Positions 1 through 7,698 of a stretch of DNA of 64,000 bases are shown piece by piece. The stretch comes from Thiodiazotropha sp050305975 (GTDB lineage Bacteria > Pseudomonadota > Gammaproteobacteria > Chromatiales > Chromatiaceae). The notes below the pieces were generated by a model. The model was given only the letters and a program-made list of their open reading frames with translations. It searched no databases and was not told the DNA's origin. Every line of letters begins with the position of its first letter. The stretch's first letter is position 1. The position numbers and the translations under genes were made by a program. Where the stretch lies: positions 1 to 64,000 of the forward strand of contig JBNLGI010000088.1 of the NCBI GenBank assembly GCA_050305975.1, given 5' to 3'.

Positions 1-195
1 CTGATCGCCGGTTGCATGGGCAATGCCTCGTTGATCGAGGAGCTGGAGGCGATCATGGCCGATGCGGGCTTTGTCGAGATCCGCATCCAGCCCAAGGACG
101 AGTCCCGCGAGTTCATCCGCGACTGGGCGCCCGGACGCGGGGTGGAGGACTATGTGGTGTCGGCGACGATCGAGGCGATCAAACCGACGGCTTGA
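1..195 (+). CDS. arsM: Arsenite methyltransferase, C-terminal end (partial)
   Basis: The open frame runs from the window edge to TGA at 193-195, giving the last 64 residues. They contain PKDESREFIRDWAP and end in an EDYVVSATIEAIKP-like tail, which I recognise as the C-terminus of bacterial ArsM-type SAM-dependent arsenite methyltransferases. These enzymes methylate As(III) in the cytoplasm as a detoxification step. The SAM-binding and arsenic-binding cysteine regions lie outside the window, so activity cannot be judged. The gene ends just before a palindromic repeat and is not co-directional with the next genes. The identification rests on memory of the family tail and is fairly secure. Confidence 0.75.
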   Translation: MIAGCMGNASLIEELEAIMADAGFVEIRIQPKDESREFIRDWAPGRGVEDYVVSATIEAIKPTA

Positions 196-197
196 GG

Positions 198-475
198 GTT
201 TTTAGTTTTGAGTGGTGAGTTTTGAGTTATGGTGTTCGCTGCGCTCACGGCCTTTTATCCCCCCTCTCCCTGTCCCTCTCCCACAAGGGGAGAGGGGAAA
301 TGGTTCGGAGAGTTTCGAGAAATACTCGAGCCCTATAATTGAGTGGGCGCTTCCGGCTGGCTTCTTTCTTGAACAAGGCGTCCCCTCTCCCCTTGTGGGA
401 GAGGGACAGGGAGAGGGGGGATGAAAATGCAGTGAGCGCAGCGAACTCAAAACCAACTAAAAACTAAAAACTATT
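198..475. repeat. Large imperfect palindrome (REP/MITE-like intergenic repeat)
   Basis: Positions 257-298 and 381-422 are a perfect 42-bp inverted repeat, rich in C-T on one arm and G-A on the other, around an 82-bp loop. A second matching pair, 234-248 and 432-446 (GTTCGCTGCGCTCAC and its complement), lies outside it. Related T/A-rich arms extend to about 198 and 475. The short core CCCTCTCCC...GGGAGAGGG is common in dispersed intergenic repeats of proteobacteria. The element fills the whole space between arsM and psd, and its hairpin could also end transcription from both sides. No transposase or coding frame is present inside. Confidence 0.75.
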
Positions 476-488
476 AACTCTAAACGCT

Positions 489-1391
489 TCAGCAAGCTTC
501 GCCGATCATTTCCCCCATCTTCACCGCCGAGCCGGCGGTGAGCTCCTCCGTCCACTCCACCGCATCCTTGCCGAACAGCACGATCACCGTGGAGCCCATG
601 TTGAAGCGCCCCATCTCCTCGCCCTTGTCGAGGGTGATGGCCTTGGCGCGGCCGAGCGGTGGATAGTCCCAGCTGCTGATGCGCTGGCGTACGGGGGTGA
701 CGGTGCCGGCCCAGACGGTGTCGATGCTGGCGACGAAGATGGCGCCCACCAGGATCACCGCCATGGGGCCGATGTCGGTGTCGAACAGACAGATCACCCG
801 CTCGTTGCGGGCGAACAGCCGGGGTACCTTGGCGCAGGTGGTCTCGTTGACGCTGAAGAGCCGGCCCGGCACGTGCACCATCCTCTTCAGCTTGCCGCCG
901 TAGGGCATGTGGACCCGATGGTAGTCGCGCGGCGAGAGGTAGACGGTGGCGAAGCTCCCCTCCTCGAACAGTCGGCTGAGGGCCGGGTCACCGCCGAGCA
1001 GTTCCAGCAGGGCGTAGTCGTGGCCCTTGGCCTGGAACAGGTAGCCGTCCTCGATCTCCCCCGTCGCGCTGACGACGCCGTCAGCCGGGCAGGCGATGGC
1101 GTTGGCGGCCTCTGCCACCGGTCTGGCGTCGGGTCGCAGGGCGCGGGTGAAGAAGTCGTTGAAGCTGCGATAGGCGCGGGGGTCGCTCTCCAGCGCCTCG
1201 CTCATGTCGACCTTGTACCAGTCGATGACACGGCGGATCAGGGTGTCCTTGAAGCCCTTCATCTCGACCCGGGTGGCGGCGTGCATCAACCAGGAGAGCA
1301 GGTGGTGTGGCAGCAGGTACTGCAGAGCGACAAAGAGGGTTTCGGCGATCTTCTGCGCAGTGCCCTTGGGCAGGGGGTGCTTGTCCTTCAT
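489..1391 (-). CDS. psd: Phosphatidylserine decarboxylase proenzyme
   Basis: This 300-residue protein matches Psd, the membrane-associated enzyme that makes phosphatidylethanolamine from phosphatidylserine. It self-cleaves to form a pyruvoyl cofactor. Visible landmarks are PADGVVSATG (Asp104), YLSPRDYHRVHMP (His158/His161) and the cleavage motif near the C-terminus, here MGST with Ser267 where most relatives have LGST. Length is normal for the short proteobacterial form. It is the last gene of a minus-strand operon, starting 6 nt after the SCO-like gene stops. The ATG is preceded by the end of that gene, which suggests coupled translation. Confidence 0.95.
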   Translation of the reverse strand: MKDKHPLPKGTAQKIAETLFVALQYLLPHHLLSWLMHAATRVEMKGFKDTLIRRVIDWYKVDMSEALESDPRAYRSFNDFFTRALRPDARPVAEAANAIACPADGVVSATGEIEDGYLFQAKGHDYALLELLGGDPALSRLFEEGSFATVYLSPRDYHRVHMPYGGKLKRMVHVPGRLFSVNETTCAKVPRLFARNERVICLFDTDIGPMAVILVGAIFVASIDTVWAGTVTPVRQRISSWDYPPLGRAKAITLDKGEEMGRFNMGSTVIVLFGKDAVEWTEELTAGSAVKMGEMIGEAC

Positions 1392-1397
1392 GGAGAG

Positions 1398-1985
1398 TTA
1401 CGGCTCTTGGGTGATCAGGGTGCTCAAATCCTTAGCGATGGTAGCGGTATCCTGATCCGGGGTAAACAGGGCGTGGAGCCGGGTCTCGGGACCGATCAGG
1501 TAGAGGGTCGCTGTGTCACTGCCGGATTCGACGCCGAAGCGGCGGAAGATCTCTTCGGCCCGATCCGGATCGCCCGTGAGCGCATGCACATTGTCAGCCA
1601 GGCTCTCGATGGCCGCCTGTTCAGCCTGCTCGATGTCGCGGGTGAGGTAGAGATAGACGAAATTGCGCTGCAGATCGGGTTCGGACGCCAGGCGGTTGTG
1701 GATCTGCAGCAGTCGCATTAGCGCCGGTGAGCGGCGCGCTCCCGCATGGGGGTCGAGCATCAGCAGACTCCAGTGACCGCTCAACGCCTCCGGCTTGAGC
1801 GGGCTGTCGGGAGACTCCGGCAGCTGCGGCAGGGGTGCCGGCGGATGGATCGCCACGCCGGAGATGGCGGGTGGGGGCCGGGATCGGTCCTTGTAGCGGG
1901 CGCCGGCGTAGTAGGCGAGGCCGAAGGCGATCACCACCAGGCTCAGGATCACCAGGCGGCGCTGGCGGCCGGAGGGGCGTCTCAT
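1398..1985 (-). CDS. SCO1/SenC-like membrane-anchored protein lacking the copper cysteines
   Basis: The 195-residue protein has one N-terminal membrane segment (about residues 10-27), a proline-rich linker and a thioredoxin-like domain. Its pattern (LxGHWSLLMLDPHAG, then a C-terminal LIGPETRLHALF) resembles SCO copper chaperones. SCO proteins normally bind copper through CxxxC and a distant His to help assemble cytochrome oxidase. This protein has no cysteine at all, so it cannot be a classical copper donor. Its ATG overlaps the stop of the upstream rhodanese gene (ATGA), and psd follows after 6 nt. The assignment is to the fold and family; the function is unknown. Confidence 0.6.
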   Translation of the reverse strand: MRRPSGRQRRLVILSLVVIAFGLAYYAGARYKDRSRPPPAISGVAIHPPAPLPQLPESPDSPLKPEALSGHWSLLMLDPHAGARRSPALMRLLQIHNRLASEPDLQRNFVYLYLTRDIEQAEQAAIESLADNVHALTGDPDRAEEIFRRFGVESGSDTATLYLIGPETRLHALFTPDQDTATIAKDLSTLITQEP

Positions 1986-2800
1986 GCGGTCTCTTTCGGT
2001 GTCTCGTCCCGGTTGCCCCAGTCGGACCAGGAGCCCGGATAGCCCTTGGCCCGCGGGTAACCCAGATGCTTGAGCACGAACCAGGCGAGCGACGAGCGGT
2101 GGTGGGTCTGACAGTAGGCGATCACCTCCTTGTCGGGGGTGATGCCGAGCCCGGCGAGCCGCTCGCGCAGCACCGGTTCCGGTTTCAAGCGCAGGTTGTT
2201 CTGCCGTTCCATTACCTCCAGCCAGTCGAGGTTGACCGCGCCCGGAATATGGCCGGGATATTGGGAGAAGCGGGAGATGCCCGTGTATTCATTGCTGCTG
2301 CGGGCGTCCCACAGGGCCAGGTCATTGCTGCCGAGACGTTGCAGGATATGCTCCGCCTCCGCCACCACCGCAGGATTGGGTGCGGCCTTGAACTCTGCAG
2401 GCTGCACACTGACGGCCTCCCGGTCGCAGGGGTGTCCCTCGTTGGCCCAGGCATGTAGGCCGCCGTTGAGCAGGGCATAGTGGGCATGTCCCATGGCTTC
2501 CAGGGTCCAGAGCAGGCGCGAGGCGTTGCCGCCGCCCTCGTCGTCATAGGCCACCACCCGGGTCGGATTGCCGATGCCGTAGGCGGAGAAGACCTGCTCC
2601 AGCTGGTCGGGATCGGGCAGCAGGCCGTGGGTGGGGTGACTGGAGGCGACGATCCGGCCGTAAGGCAGATGCACCGCGCCGGGGATGTGCAACTGCTGGA
2701 AGGTGGTGTCCTTGCACAGGTCGACCACCAGCAGGCCTTCCTCGCCGAGCCGGGGACGCAGGTCCGCCGGCTCGATCAGCAGAGGCAGCTTATCGGCCAC
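1982..2800 (-). CDS. Two-domain sulfurtransferase (rhodanese)
   Basis: The protein has two rhodanese domains. The C-terminal one carries the loop VIAYCQTHHRSSL, whose cysteine is the expected persulfide carrier, and a terminal GYPGSWSDWGN motif typical of thiosulfate or 3-mercaptopyruvate sulfurtransferases. The N-terminal domain contains the usual LVVDLCKDTTFQQLHIPGAVHLP-type start of the fold. I prefer the GTG at 2800 (272 aa, VADKLPLLIE), placed just after the upstream stop at 2802. An ATG at 2842 would add 14 unrelated residues and overlap the aminotransferase by 41 nt. It sits between a class V aminotransferase and an SCO-like gene in one operon. The substrate is not predictable. Confidence 0.85.
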   Translation of the reverse strand: MADKLPLLIEPADLRPRLGEEGLLVVDLCKDTTFQQLHIPGAVHLPYGRIVASSHPTHGLLPDPDQLEQVFSAYGIGNPTRVVAYDDEGGGNASRLLWTLEAMGHAHYALLNGGLHAWANEGHPCDREAVSVQPAEFKAAPNPAVVAEAEHILQRLGSNDLALWDARSSNEYTGISRFSQYPGHIPGAVNLDWLEVMERQNNLRLKPEPVLRERLAGLGITPDKEVIAYCQTHHRSSLAWFVLKHLGYPRAKGYPGSWSDWGNRDETPKETA

Positions 2801-2801
2801 C

Positions 2802-3983
2802 TCAGGCCTGCAGCGCCTGCTGCACGGCGGCCAGGGCGACACCGGTGTTGATCGGCGCCTTGAGGTCGCTCAGCACGGCCTCCAGGGCCCCCACGCAAAG
2901 CAGGATGTTCTCCGCCCGCGCACTGTGGCCCATCAGGCCGATACGCCAGACCTTGCCGGCCAGAGCGCCGAGTCCCGCACCTAGCTCCAGGTTGTATTCG
3001 TTGAGCAGACGGCTGCGCACGGTGGCGTCGTCGACCCCTTCGGGGATGGAGACGGCGTTGAGCTGGGGCAGGCGGTGAGCCTCGTCGACGATGAAGCTGA
3101 GTCCCATCGCCTCCAGGCCCGCCTTGAGGGCGTTGTGCATGCGGGTATGGCGGGCCCAGGCATTCTCCAGCCCCTCCTCCTGCAGCATCACCAGCGCCTC
3201 GTGCAGGCCATAGAGAGCGTTGACCGGGGCGGTGTGGTGGTAGGCCCGTTTCTGGCCGCTGCCCCAGTAACCCATCACCAGATTGAGGTCGAGGAACCAG
3301 CTCTGCACCTTGCCCGAGCGGTTGCGGACCCTCTCCAGGGCGCGCTCGCTGAAGCTGATGGGCGAGATGCCGGGGGTGCAGGAGAGGCACTTCTGGGTGC
3401 CGGAGTAGATGGCGTCGATCTGCCACTCGTCCACCTTCACCTCGCAGCCGCCGAGGGAGGTGACCGCGTCGACGATGGCCAGACAGTCGTGGCGGTGGGC
3501 CAGTTCCACCAGCTCCCTGGCGTCGGAGCGGGCGCCGGTGGAGGTCTCGGCATGGACGAAAGCGAGGATCTTGGCGTCGGGATGGCTCTGCAGCGCCGCC
3601 TCGACCTTGGCCAGGTCGACCGCCTTGCCCCATTCGTCCTCGACCATCACCGGAGTGCCGCCGCAACGCTCCACGTTCTCCTTCATACGCCCGCCGAAGA
3701 CGCCGTTCTGGCACACGATCACCTTGTCGCCCGGTTCCACCAGGTTGACGAAACAGGTCTCCATGCCGGCGGAGCCCGGGGCCGATACCGGCATGGTCAG
3801 GGCGTTCTCGGTCTGGAAAGCGTACTGCAGCAGCTCCTTGGTCTGCTCCATCATCTCGACGAAAACCGGGTCGAGGTGACCGATGGTCGGCCGCGAGAGG
3901 GCTTCGAGGATGCGGGGATGGACGTCGGAGGGGCCGGGGCCCATCAAGGTGCGGACGGGCGGATTGAAGCTGGGTGTGGTCAT
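2802..3983 (-). CDS. Class V aminotransferase (alanine/serine-glyoxylate aminotransferase family)
   Basis: This 393-residue PLP enzyme begins with LMGPGPSDVHPRILEAL and has SAPGSAGMET, the cofactor Asp in AIVDAVTSLGG, and the Schiff-base lysine in SGTQKCLSCTPG. All are typical of alanine-glyoxylate or serine-glyoxylate transaminases, which convert glyoxylate to glycine in the cytoplasm. Length is normal. It is the first gene of the minus-strand operon leading to rhodanese, SCO-like and psd genes. Some family members act instead as serine-pyruvate or 2-aminoethylphosphonate transaminases. The phosphonate operon is 18 kb away on the other strand, so no link is claimed. Confidence 0.88.
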   Translation of the reverse strand: MTTPSFNPPVRTLMGPGPSDVHPRILEALSRPTIGHLDPVFVEMMEQTKELLQYAFQTENALTMPVSAPGSAGMETCFVNLVEPGDKVIVCQNGVFGGRMKENVERCGGTPVMVEDEWGKAVDLAKVEAALQSHPDAKILAFVHAETSTGARSDARELVELAHRHDCLAIVDAVTSLGGCEVKVDEWQIDAIYSGTQKCLSCTPGISPISFSERALERVRNRSGKVQSWFLDLNLVMGYWGSGQKRAYHHTAPVNALYGLHEALVMLQEEGLENAWARHTRMHNALKAGLEAMGLSFIVDEAHRLPQLNAVSIPEGVDDATVRSRLLNEYNLELGAGLGALAGKVWRIGLMGHSARAENILLCVGALEAVLSDLKAPINTGVALAAVQQALQA

Positions 3984-4414
3984 GCTGGCTGCCTTTGTTA
4001 TCTGTTCAGCGATGTGGATTGCCGGTCAACGGCATGAGTGGGGGCTGAGTATAAGTGGCTTGCGGACACCGCTTCAAGCCGGCACTCCCTGCCGGGGACG
4101 GGGTAATACAGTGGTGTCAGGGGAAGGGGAGGTCCCGGGAAAAGGCCAGCGAAATGGTCATCGTCCTATCAGGTAGTTATTTGATTTCAGCAAAAAAAGA
4201 TGAATTCGACATGCCCTCAAACGGACTTTGGAACCTCCTCACCAGAACTGCAATTTGCGCATTCGCACACTCGCTTCGTGACCTGTTTCATGCAATTGAA
4301 ACATCACCCCCAACAGTGTGAATTCGGTCTGCCCGAAGTGTGACGTGGCGGCTAATACCTATTGAGCGGAAGCCGCTAGCCTGCATGACATTACATCATT
4401 GTGGGGCATTCGAC
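3984..4414. other. Intergenic region between divergent genes
   Basis: This 431-bp stretch separates the minus-strand aminotransferase from the plus-strand Ig-repeat lipoprotein and must hold both promoters. The part from about 4180 to 4310 is A/T-richer than its surroundings. Short open frames here have no recognisable product and lack good ribosome sites. A possible GCGGCT...AGCCGC stem lies near 4350-4375, before the lipoprotein start. I see no clear RNA gene or riboswitch. Confidence 0.5.
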
Positions 4415-6772
4415 ATGAAGTCGCATTTCAGAATTTTACCGCTGTTAGCAATCACTCTCATTCTTTCCGCATGCGGAGGCACCGATACGGCCACTGGCGA
4501 TGCGGCTGGCAATCCGGCGAACGATATGACGGAGCCTGGGAGCACCACTGCGAACAACCCTCCTCAAATCGGCGGAACGCCGGCGACTTCTGCCACTGTC
4601 GGCATGGTCTACAGCTTCACGCCCAGCGCCAGCGATCCCGATGGCGACAGCTTGAGCTTCACCGCCACCGGCTTACCCTCCTGGACTTCGTTGGATCCCG
4701 CCACCGGTACCCTGTCCGGTACCCCGGGCAGCAGCGACGTCGGTCTGACCGGTGAAATCGTGCTCACCGTCAGCGACGGCAGCGCGCAGTCGAGCCTCGC
4801 CCCCTTCAGCATTTCGGTGGAGGACAGCTCAACCCAGCAGGTCGTCAGTGCCCGCATCACCAGTGGTATGGATGATGTCGAGGAACAGGCCGACAGTTCC
4901 ATGTATGTGGACAGCTCCGATCTTGAACTGATCAACGACGGCGAGGATCAATTGGTGGGCCTGCGTTTCTCCTTGGCAGTTCCCCAGGATGCCGTCATTA
5001 CACAGGCGAATCTGCGTTTCACCACGGATGAGACATCGACCGCCGCGACCGATCTGTTGATCTGGGCGCAGGCCAGTGACGATGCTGAACCGTTTACAAC
5101 CAGTTCAGGCAATATCTCCAGCCGTGCCGCCACCCTTGCCAGTGTGACCTGGAAGCCCCAGGGGTGGTCCAGCGTCGGCGAGAGCAGCACGGCGCAGACG
5201 ACAAGCGATCTTTCATCCCTGATTCAGGAAGTCATCAAGCGCCCCGGCTGGAAGAGCGACAATCATGTGGTTCTGGTGGTCTCCGGGCATGGATCGAGAA
5301 CAGCTGAGGCTTATGAAGGGAGTTCAAGCAATGCGGCGCTGCTAACAGTCAGCTATGCAGTGAACGGAACGGGCGGCACCAGCGGAGGAAACCAGGCGCC
5401 GTCCATCAGTGGCGTTCCCAACAGCGGAGCCACCGTGGGCTACACCTATGTGTTTACACCGATCGCCAGTGATCCGGATGGCGACCTGCTGACCTTCTCG
5501 ATCGCCAATAAGCCGGCCTGGGCCAGTTTCGACGCGCAGTCCGGCACACTCTCCGGCACGCCGACAGCGACCGATACGGGCAGTTACGGCAATATCGGGA
5601 TAACCGTTTCCGATGGCGAATCGAGCGCTACACTCGCTCCCTTCTCCATTGTCGTCGCCGCGGACAACCGGTCGCCGACAATCAGCGGTACCCCCGTGGC
5701 CAATGTCGTCGAGCTCTCGAACTACAGTTTTACGCCCACGGCGAGTGACCCTGACGGCGACAGCCTCAGCTTCAGCGTCACCAACAAGCCTGCTTGGGCG
5801 GTATTCGATACGGCGACCGGTAATCTCAGTGGTACGCCCGGATACAATGACGCCGGCAGCTACGGCAATATCGTCATCAGCGTGAGCGATGGCAGCGTCA
5901 GTGCATCATTGACTCCCTTTACCATCACCGTGGCCGACCTCAATCGGGCGCCGGTGATCTCCGGTACGGCCGCCAACGCGGTGGACGAAGGGAGTGCCTA
6001 CAGCTTCACGCCGAGCACCAGTGATGCCGACGGCGACAGCCTGACCTACAGCATCAGCAACCAGCCGGCCTGGGCCAGCTTCAACACCGCTACGGGCAGG
6101 CTTTCGGGTACACCGGATTACGATTCCGCAGGCAGTTACGGGAATATCGTGATCAGCGTGAGCGACGGGGTGGCGACCGCGTCTCTGGCTCCGTTCACCA
6201 TCAACGTTGCGGACGTCAACCAGGCTCCGGTCATCGGTGGCAGCCCGGCGCTTAGCGTGACGGCGGGTTCGGCATACAGCTTTGCCCCCAACGCCAGCGA
6301 CGGCGATAGCGACAGTCTGAGCTTCAGCGTCAACAATCTTCCCACATGGGCCAGTTTCGACAGCGCCACGGGAAGACTCACCGGTACGCCTCAAGAGTCC
6401 GATGTCGGAACCTATGCCAATATCCAGATCGCTGTTTCCGACGGTACCGATACGACAGCCCTGACGCCGTTCTCCATCACGGTGAACACGTCAACCGTGG
6501 TATTGGGATCCATCACCCTCGACTGGACGCCGCCGGCCACGCGTACCGACACCACGGTTCTGGATGTCTCCGAGATCGGTGGATATGTGGTCTACCTGGG
6601 CACTTCCGTCAACAATCTGCAGGAAGTGGTGGATATTACCGACAGTTCCGTCACCACCTACACCATTGACGGACTGGAAGTCGGAACCTATTACGTGGCA
6701 CTGAAGATCTACGATATGGATGGCAATTTCAGCGGCCTCTCCAATACCGTCTCCATAGATGTGACGAATTGA
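4415..6772 (+). CDS. Secreted lipoprotein with five Ig/cadherin-like (He_PIG-type) repeats and a fibronectin-like C-terminus
   Basis: Starting at ATG 4415, the 785-residue product opens with a lipoprotein signal (MKSHFRILPLLAITLILSAC), so it should be anchored at the cell envelope. A longer GTG-started frame from 4340 would bury this signal and is rejected. One repeat (NxPPxI..GTPA..A..G..YSFTP.ASDPDGDSLSF...) starts near residue 48. It is followed by a distinct beta-rich domain (about 145-320) of unknown type. Four more repeats begin near residues 327, 418, 510 and 601, spaced 91-93 residues. The end (about 690-785) looks like a fibronectin type III domain. Such repeats are usually adhesive or structural. 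No enzyme domain is evident. A strong terminator follows. Confidence 0.8.
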   Translation: MKSHFRILPLLAITLILSACGGTDTATGDAAGNPANDMTEPGSTTANNPPQIGGTPATSATVGMVYSFTPSASDPDGDSLSFTATGLPSWTSLDPATGTLSGTPGSSDVGLTGEIVLTVSDGSAQSSLAPFSISVEDSSTQQVVSARITSGMDDVEEQADSSMYVDSSDLELINDGEDQLVGLRFSLAVPQDAVITQANLRFTTDETSTAATDLLIWAQASDDAEPFTTSSGNISSRAATLASVTWKPQGWSSVGESSTAQTTSDLSSLIQEVIKRPGWKSDNHVVLVVSGHGSRTAEAYEGSSSNAALLTVSYAVNGTGGTSGGNQAPSISGVPNSGATVGYTYVFTPIASDPDGDLLTFSIANKPAWASFDAQSGTLSGTPTATDTGSYGNIGITVSDGESSATLAPFSIVVAADNRSPTISGTPVANVVELSNYSFTPTASDPDGDSLSFSVTNKPAWAVFDTATGNLSGTPGYNDAGSYGNIVISVSDGSVSASLTPFTITVADLNRAPVISGTAANAVDEGSAYSFTPSTSDADGDSLTYSISNQPAWASFNTATGRLSGTPDYDSAGSYGNIVISVSDGVATASLAPFTINVADVNQAPVIGGSPALSVTAGSAYSFAPNASDGDSDSLSFSVNNLPTWASFDSATGRLTGTPQESDVGTYANIQIAVSDGTDTTALTPFSITVNTSTVVLGSITLDWTPPATRTDTTVLDVSEIGGYVVYLGTSVNNLQEVVDITDSSVTTYTIDGLEVGTYYVALKIYDMDGNFSGLSNTVSIDVTN

Positions 6773-6787
6773 CCTGGAGCATAAATC

Positions 6788-6824
6788 CTTCGGCCGTGTG
6801 ATCACTCCGATCACACGGCCGAAG
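6788..6824 (+). terminator. Perfect 16-bp stem terminator after the repeat lipoprotein gene
   Basis: Arms at 6788-6803 and 6809-6824 (CTTCGGCCGTGTGATC and its exact complement) enclose a 5-nt loop and are followed by TTGTCTTG. It begins 16 nt after the stop codon. The T tract is short, but the stem is long and perfect. Confidence 0.8.
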
Positions 6825-6995
6825 TTGTCTTGAAAAAGATAGCTCTGCAGAGTTGTCGAGACCGGCCGAGATGGCTTGTCAGGCTTCGGTCATGTCCCAA
6901 AAGCGGTTCGGGAACCTCCGGCCAGTTTCAGAAGATCGTTCGCGTTGAGCGCGAATGCCGAGAGGTATTCGAATAGCGGGCCTCTGCGCCTTAGG

Positions 6996-7394
6996 TCAGG
7001 AGACTTCCACTACCCGCGTGATCAGGTTGGAACGACGTCTGTCGCCCTTGCGACGCTCGCGCAGTTTCGGTGACGTGGCCTGATGGCTGCGTCTGTCACG
7101 TGAAGGGTAGCGTCGATGGTATCGATGGGGATTGAGAAAGAGGCCGTTTACCGTCTTTCCAGCCAGGTTCTGAATGATGCTGCCGGCGGTTACCGGTGAG
7201 TCGACTTGTACAATCGCGTGGTATTCGGTGCTGTTGGTATTGAGATCCTGGATCCGAATGATCTTGCAGCGTTTGATGACGTTTTTCTTGAACAGGGATG
7301 TCAGGCCCAATTTGGTTTTACATCCTTTCAGTGTCACTTTGTTGATCTGCCGGGTTGTGGTGCCATGCGGTAACTGTCGGTAAAAGATCCACAT
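6996..7394 (-). CDS. Small basic protein of unknown function, possible RNA-binding
   Basis: The 132-residue product (ATG at 7394; a TTG four codons upstream is an alternative) has no signal peptide or membrane segment. The middle, around HAIVQVDSPVTAGSIIQNL and VNGLFLNPHRY, reads like one half of an RRM-type fold. The C-terminal 45 residues are very rich in arginine (RYPSRDRRSHQ, ERRKGDRRRSN), suggesting nucleic-acid contact. It lies beside the DEAD-box helicase gene on the same strand, about 300 bp downstream of its stop, and near RRM and cold-shock genes. I do not recognise a named family. RNA binding is an inference from composition and neighbourhood. Confidence 0.6.
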   Translation of the reverse strand: MWIFYRQLPHGTTTRQINKVTLKGCKTKLGLTSLFKKNVIKRCKIIRIQDLNTNSTEYHAIVQVDSPVTAGSIIQNLAGKTVNGLFLNPHRYHRRYPSRDRRSHQATSPKLRERRKGDRRRSNLITRVVEVS

Positions 7395-7698
7395 ATCTGT
7401 TCTCAAGCCCTCTCGCGAAAATCCGTTTGTTTAGTCGATGGCGCACAGGGTGATTCTGGCGCATCAAGCAGGAAATAAGGCCTACCCTGAATAGGGTTTC
7501 TGTGCGGGGATTCAGGCCCTTTACAGTCAATGGTTCGGCATTGGACTGTTCAGACTATATCATTGCTCGGCATTATCCATGCCGATCGCTCTGCCTTCCA
7601 ATTCGAAGTGAAAAAAAGTGTGAACTGCTGCTTGTTTTTTTTACCCGCTGATGCGGGGTTTGAAAGCGCAGCCGTATCTTTGTTCTGGAAACAGAGGG

